In this document: positions 1-4,893 of the stretch, piece after piece
How positions within the stretch are numbered: the stretch's first letter is position 1
Layout: each line of letters opens with the position of its first letter
Assembly (NCBI GenBank): GCA_013813145.1
Contig: JACCSE010000521.1
Span: 1 to 5,644 of the forward strand
Source: Gemmatimonadales bacterium
Lineage (GTDB): Bacteria; Gemmatimonadota; Gemmatimonadetes; Gemmatimonadales; GWC2-71-9
Reading direction: 5' to 3'
DNA length: 5,644 nt
Position numbers and translations under genes: made by a program
Notes under the pieces: model-generated
What the model saw: the letters and a program-made list of their open reading frames with translations, nothing else
What the model was told of the DNA's origin: nothing
The model's database searches: none

Positions 1-16
1 TCTGATCGCAAGCTGA

Positions 17-81
17 CGGTAATGACGGGAACGCAAGAGGGCGGACGACGACGTCCGCCCTCCTGCGCTTCCCGCCAACCG
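17..81. repeat. Long imperfect hairpin, possible terminator
   Basis: An inverted repeat with about 27 paired bases. The core is a perfect 11-bp stem (37-47 with 52-62) around the tetraloop ACGA (48-51). After an A36/C63 mismatch the stem continues with 32-35/64-67, then, past a bulged C68, with 26-31/69-74, and more loosely with 23-24/76-77 and 17-20/78-81. No run of T follows either side, so it is not a classical intrinsic terminator, although GC-rich genomes often use hairpins without a T-tail. A TGA at 14-16 could end an upstream gene, but only four codons of that frame are visible. It could equally be a palindromic intergenic element or part of a structured RNA. Confidence 0.6.
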
Positions 82-445
82 CCGGCTCGGCCAGGCGGCC
101 CCCAATGCCAGTATCGCGGCACCCAGCGCTGAGTGGAAGCGACGCGTGAAGCGCGATGAGGATGATGCTCACCCACGAGAGCATCGCATAAACTGTTGAG
201 GTTTGAAAGGAACCGCGGATGAACGCGGCGGGGTTTTGCGGCGGGCATTATCGAGAAGCGATGAACTCAAGGCCATCCGGCGATGCAGCGTGATCGAGGT
301 GGGGCTCCTTCTCAACTTTGGTGCTCGATCGCAAGTCAAGCGGCTCATCTTCACGAACGATCGGAAGGCGTTTCCGACTCGGGCAGAGATGGTCGGCAGC
401 CCGAGGAGCGATCCGCCTTAGACTGCGTTGCGAAACCTCCCCAGC
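82..445. other. Gene-free stretch, repeat-derived
   Basis: I see no supportable gene here. The longest open frames (169-354 minus, 203-421 plus) have no ribosome site, no recognisable protein motif and no G/C third-position bias like the real genes further right. Local structure includes a 7-bp hairpin, GATGCTC at 164-170 with GAGCATC at 179-185, and a looser pair, GATCGAG at 292-298 with CTCGATC at 324-330. One copy of a dispersed repeat lies at 202-228. The base composition looks less GC-rich than the coding part. Confidence 0.6.
202..228 (+). repeat. Dispersed repeat, left copy (inverted relative to 549-574)
   Basis: This copy contains AACCGCGGATGAACGCGG. Its reverse complement is closely matched at 549-574: about 22 of 27 positions agree, with four transitions and one missing base. 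The core itself has the small palindrome CCGCG/CGCGG. Motifs of this kind (CCGCGGATGAACGCGG, or TTCATCCGCGG read the other way) recur between genes in many GC-rich bacteria; that is recollection, not a search. The pair could be ends of a decayed non-autonomous element or just two independent insertions of a common intergenic repeat. Confidence 0.5.
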
Positions 446-519
446 GTCATCCTGAGCGAAGCGAAGGAGCCGGCGCGCCGCTCTGGCTCCTTCGGTCGCT
501 TGCGCTCCCTCAGGATGAC
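446..519. repeat. Palindromic intergenic repeat (GTCATCCTGAG type), two arms
   Basis: The left arm (446-471) begins GTCATCCTGAG and ends CGAAGGAGCC. The right arm (485-519) is its inverted counterpart, ending CTCAGGATGAC. The outer 11 bases and inner 10 bases of the arms are perfectly complementary. The middle of the arms differs: 5 bases on the left and 14 on the right. The loop is 13 bases (472-484). The right arm recurs almost unchanged at 4531-4561, with one T missing, which shows that it is a dispersed family and not a chance hairpin. Repeats with this core are familiar from intergenic regions of many soil bacteria. It would fold into a strong hairpin if transcribed. Confidence 0.8.
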
Positions 520-548
520 AGCCGCCGGTATTGCAACGTACTCTTAGT

Positions 549-574
549 CCGCGTCATCCGTGGTCCCTTCCAGA
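549..574 (-). repeat. Dispersed repeat, right copy (inverted relative to 202-228)
   Basis: Read on the minus strand this is the counterpart of 202-228, with core GGACCACGGATGACGCGG. It lies 320 bases from the left copy and encloses the 446-519 palindrome. An ATG at 559 and a neighbouring GTG fall inside it, so the open frame that runs into the TPR gene from 560 begins in repeat sequence, not in a real start region. Confidence 0.45.
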
Positions 575-670
575 GAGGCATCACCAAGCGATCTCCGGTT
601 CGGCAGCTTCTCTTGCTGGGAGTGGCGGAAGCTCTTAGGTTACAGCAACCTACCTGCGGGAGGCCGGCTG
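575..670 (+). promoter_or_regulatory. 5' leader of the TPR-M16 operon
   Basis: The stretch just ahead of the TPR gene holds two small stem-loops: AGCTTC at 605-610 with GAAGCT at 628-633 (17-base loop), and TAGGTT at 636-641 with AACCTA at 647-652 (5-base loop). A weak promoter-like pair, TTGCTG at 613-618 and TAGGTT at 636-641 with 17-base spacing, can be drawn, but the -10 matches the consensus at only three positions. The promoter therefore has to lie somewhere in this gene-free region but is not pinned down. Confidence 0.3.
658..663 (+). promoter_or_regulatory. Ribosome binding site of the TPR gene
   Basis: GGGAGG ends 7 bases before the ATG at 671. It is the only convincing Shine-Dalgarno site for this reading frame and decides the start at 671 over the upstream in-frame GTG at 560, which lies in repeat sequence and has no such site. 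Confidence 0.8.
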
Positions 671-1789
671 ATGTCGGATGCATTTCTCAGCTCCGACGAC
701 TTCGACGAACAAGCGCATCAACTTTACAATGAAGGCCGCTACGATGAAGCACTGGCCATCCTGAATCAGGGCATCACCCTCTACCCTCACGCCGTCGAAC
801 TGCACATCGGGCGGGCCTACGCCCACCTGGCGCGGGAAGAATACGCCTGGGCCCGGCGCAGCTTTGACCACGCCCTCGGCCTCGACCCCGACCACGAGGA
901 CGGCCTGGCCGGCTTGGGCGAGACCTTGCTCAAGCTGGGCGAGCGGGCGGCGGCGATACGGGCGTTCGAACGCATCCTTCAGCTCGGCTTTCAGGACGAT
1001 CACGAGCTGATGCTCCAGGTCGGCCGCGCCATGTTCCGTGAGGGGCTGATCGGTCCGGCCCATCGCTTCTTCGATCTGGCAGCCTCGGCCCACCCCGACT
1101 CTCCCGACGCCGCTGCCTGCCTCGGCTATGCGGCGCACCGCCTCGGCAACGACGCCGGGTCGCTCTACTGGCTCCGCCGCGCCCTCGAGCTCGACGCCAA
1201 GTTCAGCGAAGCGCGGATCTACCTCGCCAATCTTCTCTACGACCGGGGCGAAACCGAGGCGGCTCTCCACCACCTGGAGCGCACCCAGCCGGAAGATCAC
1301 TACGACGAGTTGGGCATCTGGCGGAACATCGAGCTCAAGAAAACGGTCTACCGCCTGCCCGATGAGGACCCGGAGCTGACCCCATGGCTCGCGCGGCTGA
1401 GCGAGGTGGCCGGCGAGCCGGATCCCATCGAGATGCTCCTGGCCGAGGTCGAGGCCCAGCAGGGCGACGGCTCGGTGCGCGATCCGCATCAGCTCGAGCT
1501 GTTCGGCACCCTGCTGAGCGAGCTGCACGCCATGCAGAGGAAGCCGCAGCAGGGAGAGTCCCACCTCGTGATGACGCTCGCCGGCCACTCGATCCGAGGC
1601 ACGTGGGACGAGATTCTCCTCCAGATGAAGGCCGCCAACCGTGAATGGGCCCACGGCTCGCTCGACGATTTCATGTTGAGCCAGGCGCGGCGGGGCCAGG
1701 CCGAGACCGGTGTCGTGATCCCCACCACCGATGCGGAGGCATTCATACGCGGCAGCGCCGAAGCGGGCGTGCTGCGGATCGTGTCCTGA
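671..1789 (+). CDS. TPR-repeat protein with unrecognised C-terminal region
   Basis: The product is a 372-residue, probably cytoplasmic protein. Residues about 8-207 form roughly six tetratricopeptide repeats, for example at 11-41, 42-74, 76-106, 112-143, 146-177 and 180-207. They show the usual pattern: G-R-Y-D-E-A-L at 22-28, A-L-G-L-D-P at 68-73, and R-A-L-E-L-D at 170-175. TPR arrays are helical scaffolds for protein binding, so a partner-binding role is inferred and the partner is unknown. Residues 208-267 are acidic linker-like helices. Residues about 268-372 are a separate, apparently globular region containing A-G-H-S-I-R-G-T-W-D-E-I and ending in G-V-L-R-I-V-S; I do not recognise this part. 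There is no signal peptide or membrane segment. The start at 671 is chosen on its Shine-Dalgarno site. The stop lies 3 bases before the M16 peptidase start in the same frame, so the two genes almost certainly form an operon, and the TPR protein may be an adaptor for the peptidase or its substrates (inference). Confidence 0.9.
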   Translation: MSDAFLSSDDFDEQAHQLYNEGRYDEALAILNQGITLYPHAVELHIGRAYAHLAREEYAWARRSFDHALGLDPDHEDGLAGLGETLLKLGERAAAIRAFERILQLGFQDDHELMLQVGRAMFREGLIGPAHRFFDLAASAHPDSPDAAACLGYAAHRLGNDAGSLYWLRRALELDAKFSEARIYLANLLYDRGETEAALHHLERTQPEDHYDELGIWRNIELKKTVYRLPDEDPELTPWLARLSEVAGEPDPIEMLLAEVEAQQGDGSVRDPHQLELFGTLLSELHAMQRKPQQGESHLVMTLAGHSIRGTWDEILLQMKAANREWAHGSLDDFMLSQARRGQAETGVVIPTTDAEAFIRGSAEAGVLRIVS

Positions 1790-1792
1790 AGC

Positions 1793-1843
1793 GTGAACGG
1801 TCAAGGCGTGGCCGGTTCACCGTTCACCGTTGGCCGTTTACCG
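1793..1843 (+). repeat. Inverted repeat and degenerate heptamers over the M16 start
   Basis: GTGAACGGT (1793-1801), which includes the GTG start codon, is perfectly complementary to ACCGTTCAC (1819-1827). Two more pairs (1803-1804 with 1816-1817) extend the stem past one mismatch. Overlapping it is a heptamer series at 1816-1843: TTCACCG, TTCACCG, TTGGCCG, TTTACCG. The hairpin would bury the initiation codon in mRNA unless ribosomes finishing the TPR gene open it, which fits translational coupling. The same bases encode peptidase residues 1-17, which lie ahead of the conserved domain. Confidence 0.5.
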
Positions 1844-4489
1844 GTATGGACCCGCGGGGTCCGGAAGGAAGTCCTCTCCAACGGCCTGACCGTTCTGGTC
1901 CAGCGCGACGAGTCCGCACCGGTCGTCGCCGTCGTCACCCAGGTGAAGGCCGGGTTCTTCGACGAGCCCGACCGCTGGACCGGTATCTCCCACGTCCTCG
2001 AGCACATGTTCTTCAAGGGCACCGCGCGCCGGGGCGTGGGAGCGATCGCCCGGGAGACCAAGAACGCCGGCGGCTACCTGAACGCCAGCACCACCTACGA
2101 TCACACCACCTACTTCACCGTTCTGCCCGCGGCGGCGCTCGCGGCGGCGCTCGACATCCAGGCGGACGCGCTCCGCAATTCGACGATCGACGCGGACGAG
2201 CTGGGTCGGGAGCTCCAGGTCATCATCCAGGAAGCGAAGCGGAAGCTCGACACCCCCTCGGCGCTCGCCTACGAAACGCTGCACGAAGTCATGTTCGACC
2301 GGCATCGGATGCGGCGCTGGCGCATCGGCCACGAAACCCAACTTGCCAGGTTCACCCGGGACGACCTCCAGGGCTACTACCGCTCCCGCTACGTCCCCTC
2401 ACGCACCTTCGTTTCCATCGTGGGGAACGTGGATCCGGACGCGGCCCTGCAGCTGGCGCGCGCCACGTACGGGGACTGGACGGCGACCGCGGGCGCCGTG
2501 GACCTCTCGCCCGAGGAGCCGCCGAGGCGGGAGGTGCGCGCCAGGACCCTCCGGGGCGATGTCACCCGCGCCGAGCTGGCGCTGGGCTGGCGCACCGTTC
2601 CTCCGTTGCATCCCGACTCCACTCCGCTCGAGCTCGCCGCGGCGGTCCTCTCCTCGGGACGGGGAAGCTGGCTCTATCGGAGCCTGCGCGAGCCGGGCCT
2701 GGTCACCTGGGTGTCGGCCCACAACTACACGCCGACCGAGCTGGGGGTCTTCAGCGTCACCGCGGAACTGGAGGCGGAGCGGCTGCCGGCGGTCGTCCAG
2801 GGCATCGCCGGGGCCATGGCCCGGCTGACGATGCTGGGACCCTCCGCCGAGGAGTTGAAGCGCGCCCGGACCCTGCTTCAAGCCCGGTGGGCCCGACGGC
2901 TGGAGTCGATGGAAGGGCGCGCGAGCGCGCTCGCGGCGGCGGAGGCGCTGGAGGACGTCTCGCTGCTCGACCGGGAATTCGCCGAGCTGGCCACCGTCAC
3001 CGCCGACCAGGTGCGGGAGGCCGCCGGCCGCCACCTCCATCCCGATGCCGTCTCCGGCGTCGCGTACCTTCCGGATGGCGAGGGCTCCGAGCTCACGGCC
3101 GCAGCCCTCGCCCGTGCCTTCGCGGTGACCGAGCTGCTGCCATCGCCGGACGTGAAGGTCACCATTCCTTCGCGGCGGAAGACGGCTCGCGTGAGTGGGT
3201 CACGCGAAGGCGGGGTATTGCACTGCCGGCTCCCCGGCGTGGACCTTCTGGTGCGGCGGAAACCGGGGGTGCCGCTGGTCACGTTGGGGATCTACGCGCC
3301 GAAGCTCCGCTTCGATCCCCCCGCCCAGGCGGGGCTTGGCGCCCTGCTGGTGCGGAGCGCGGCGCGCGGTGCCGGTGGGCTCGATTCCGGCGAGCTGGCC
3401 TACGGCTTCGAGCGGCTGGGAGGGTCGCTGACGCCCAGCGCGGCGAGCGACTGGCTCGGCTTCGGCACCTCGGTCCTCGTCGAGCACTTGGGCGAGGCGG
3501 CGGCGCTGCTCGACACGGTCTTCGCCGCGCCGACCCTGGCGGAGCCGGACGTCGCGGCCGAGCGCGGGCTCCTGATCGCCGAGGCGGAGCAGGTGGCGGA
3601 CGACATGTTCCGGTACCCGTTCCAACTCGCTTTCGCGGCGGCCTTCGGCGGCGAGGGATACGGGCTTCCCGTCAGCGGGCTGCCGCACACCCTGCCCGCC
3701 TGCAGCGCGGCCGACGTGCGCGCCTGGCACCGGCAAGCGCTCCTCGGCGTCCGCCCGGCGGTGGTGGCTGTTGGGGACGTGGAGCCCGAGCGCGCGGCGG
3801 AGGAGCTGGCCGGAATCTTCGGCGAGCGGAACGGCGCTGCCCCGGTGCACGGTGACCGCGGCGAAGTCGACGGGGTTGTATGGATCGCGGGAGACGGCGG
3901 CGAGTCCCCAATCCGGGTGGTGGGCCGGGAGAAGGCGCAGGCGGCGCTCGCCATGGCGTTTCCCGGACCAGGCCGCCGCGACTCGGACCGCGCCGCCGCG
4001 GAGGTCTGGGCGGCGATCGCCAGCGGCCTCGGCGGGCGGCTCTTCGAGGCCCTCAGGGACCGCCGCTCGCTGGCGTACACCGTCGTCGCGACCTCCTGGC
4101 AGAAAGCGCGCGGGGGCGCGCTCCTCACCTACATCGCCACCTCACCCGAGCGGGAAGAGGAGGCGAGAGAGCAGATGCTGGCCGAGCTGGAGCGGTTCAC
4201 CCGGGAGCCGGTCAGTGAGACCGAGCTGAAACAGGCGGTGAACTACCTCGCCGGACAGGCCGAGGTGTCGCGTCAGAGCGCCGGCGCGGTGGCAGGGGAG
4301 ATCCTCGACGCCTGGCTCTCGGGCTCCGGCCTGCACGAGCTGGACGAGCCGGCCGCGCAGTTCCGCGCGGTTACGGCGGACGACGTGCTCCGAATGGCGG
4401 CGGAACACCTGGTGCCGGAGCGGCGAGCGGAAGGCGTGGTACGGGGAACCGGCGCCGCGCGGCCGCCGGTGGCGGCGCTGATTCCGTAA
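1793..4489 (+). CDS. M16 family zinc metallopeptidase (insulinase/pitrilysin-like), tandem two-half form
   Basis: This 898-residue single-chain M16 peptidase would cleave peptides inside a closed two-half chamber. The first half (about 22-450) has the inverted zinc motif H67-V-L-E70-H71, with E147 as third ligand 76 residues later and E140 seven residues before it, as in pitrilysin. It also has G93-G94-x-x-N97-A98 and a G-Y-Y-R-S-R-Y segment with V-G-N-V-D at 194-214. In the second half (about 480-890) the zinc motif is replaced by A517-L-L-V520-R521, so it is non-catalytic, but it keeps G748-R-L-F and the R755/Y762 pair that binds substrate backbone in this family. At the equivalent place in the first half the pair is R299/W306. 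No signal peptide is seen, so a cytoplasmic location is inferred. The start is GTG at 1793; GTG at 1808 is an alternative. Neither has a clear ribosome site, and translation is probably coupled to the TPR gene ending at 1789. The substrate cannot be told from sequence. Confidence 0.93.
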   Translation: MNGQGVAGSPFTVGRLPVWTRGVRKEVLSNGLTVLVQRDESAPVVAVVTQVKAGFFDEPDRWTGISHVLEHMFFKGTARRGVGAIARETKNAGGYLNASTTYDHTTYFTVLPAAALAAALDIQADALRNSTIDADELGRELQVIIQEAKRKLDTPSALAYETLHEVMFDRHRMRRWRIGHETQLARFTRDDLQGYYRSRYVPSRTFVSIVGNVDPDAALQLARATYGDWTATAGAVDLSPEEPPRREVRARTLRGDVTRAELALGWRTVPPLHPDSTPLELAAAVLSSGRGSWLYRSLREPGLVTWVSAHNYTPTELGVFSVTAELEAERLPAVVQGIAGAMARLTMLGPSAEELKRARTLLQARWARRLESMEGRASALAAAEALEDVSLLDREFAELATVTADQVREAAGRHLHPDAVSGVAYLPDGEGSELTAAALARAFAVTELLPSPDVKVTIPSRRKTARVSGSREGGVLHCRLPGVDLLVRRKPGVPLVTLGIYAPKLRFDPPAQAGLGALLVRSAARGAGGLDSGELAYGFERLGGSLTPSAASDWLGFGTSVLVEHLGEAAALLDTVFAAPTLAEPDVAAERGLLIAEAEQVADDMFRYPFQLAFAAAFGGEGYGLPVSGLPHTLPACSAADVRAWHRQALLGVRPAVVAVGDVEPERAAEELAGIFGERNGAAPVHGDRGEVDGVVWIAGDGGESPIRVVGREKAQAALAMAFPGPGRRDSDRAAAEVWAAIASGLGGRLFEALRDRRSLAYTVVATSWQKARGGALLTYIATSPEREEEAREQMLAELERFTREPVSETELKQAVNYLAGQAEVSRQSAGAVAGEILDAWLSGSGLHELDEPAAQFRAVTADDVLRMAAEHLVPERRAEGVVRGTGAARPPVAALIP

Positions 4490-4578
4490 TCCGATCTTGC
4501 CTGGGAACGGCACGAGCGGCGCAAACAAGATCCTTCGGTCGCTGCGCTCCCTCAGGATGACAACTGGCGACGGCAGCT
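4490..4578. other. Convergent intergenic gap
   Basis: This 89-base gap separates the stop codons of two converging genes. It holds GATCTTG (4493-4499) complementary to CAAGATC (4526-4532) across a 26-base loop, and a solo repeat arm (4531-4561). Neither is followed by a T-run, so no classical terminator is evident, but either structure could act as a bidirectional one. Confidence 0.5.
4531..4561 (+). repeat. Solo half-copy of the GTCATCCTGAG-type repeat
   Basis: This arm begins TCCTTCGGTCGC and ends CTCAGGATGAC. It matches the right arm of the 446-519 element (489-519) except for one missing T after position 4542. The partner arm is absent here, so this is a solo half. It sits between two converging genes, a frequent home for such elements. 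Confidence 0.8.
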
Positions 4579-4893
4579 TCACGTGGCAGCCGGCGTCAGC
4601 CGCCGGACGATCACCTCGATCCCTCGCCCCACGTTGGCCGGCGCGCGGGCGACGATGTCGACGAAGCAGACTCCCTCCAACGGCGCCGTGTGAAGCACGA
4701 TGTGCCCGTCGCGGCAGAGCATCCCGATCGCGATCCCCCGCGGCCCTTCCCGCACCACCGGCGGCCCCAGCGCGAACATCCCCACCGCGCCCGAGGCCGC
4801 GACCACCATTGCCGAGAGTCCGTCCACGTCCGATAGCCGGGCGGAAACCAGGTCGGCCAGCTCGATCACCTGATGGTTGAACTTGGGGTCCAT
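4579..4893 (-). CDS. SpeD-like (S-adenosylmethionine decarboxylase fold) protein lacking catalytic residues
   Basis: The product is 104 residues long. Its second half matches the core of small bacterial S-adenosylmethionine decarboxylases: D62-G63-H64-I-V-L-H68-T-A-P followed by F-V-D79-I corresponds to the family's E-S-H-x-x-x-H-T-W-P and V-D-(I/L)-F-T-C. In the active enzyme the serine is the self-cleavage site that becomes the pyruvoyl cofactor, and a cysteine 20 residues later is catalytic. Here those positions are G63 and R83, while H64 and H68 remain. Self-processing and decarboxylation are therefore not expected. A role as a binding or regulatory subunit, or a divergent function, is inference. 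The protein is shorter than typical SpeD (about 120-130), mainly at the C-terminus. Its ATG overlaps the stop of the upstream nucleotidyltransferase (TGATG), and no clear Shine-Dalgarno site precedes it, so translation is probably by reinitiation. The SpeD resemblance is made by eye and rests on a short motif block. Confidence 0.8.
   Translation of the reverse strand: MDPKFNHQVIELADLVSARLSDVDGLSAMVVAASGAVGMFALGPPVVREGPRGIAIGMLCRDGHIVLHTAPLEGVCFVDIVARAPANVGRGIEVIVRRLTPAAT

Noticed and set aside
169..421. Small open frames on both strands (169-354 minus, 203-421 plus)
   Set aside because: They have no ribosome site, no family resemblance and no coding-type base bias, and they overlap repeat sequence.
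446..519. CRISPR-like repeat array
   Set aside because: There are only two arms in inverted orientation with no regular spacers; it is a palindromic intergenic repeat.
560..670. N-terminal extension of the TPR protein from the start at 560
   Set aside because: The extension begins inside a dispersed repeat and has no ribosome site. ATG at 671 has GGGAGG 7 bases upstream, and the TPR pattern begins soon after it.
650..1804. 384-residue minus-strand open frame opposite the TPR gene
   Set aside because: It is the antisense shadow of the TPR gene, with no recognisable motif, and the sense frame shows clear TPR repeats and a ribosome site.
1645..3855. 736-residue plus-strand open frame overlapping the TPR and M16 genes
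   Set aside because: It is an alternative frame of a GC-rich gene: the product is a low-complexity mix of R, G, A and P, with no motif, while the M16 frame carries a full zinc site.
4579..4893. Calling the small protein an active S-adenosylmethionine decarboxylase (speD)
   Set aside because: The serine that forms the pyruvoyl cofactor and the catalytic cysteine are both replaced (G63, R83), so the enzyme name would mislead.
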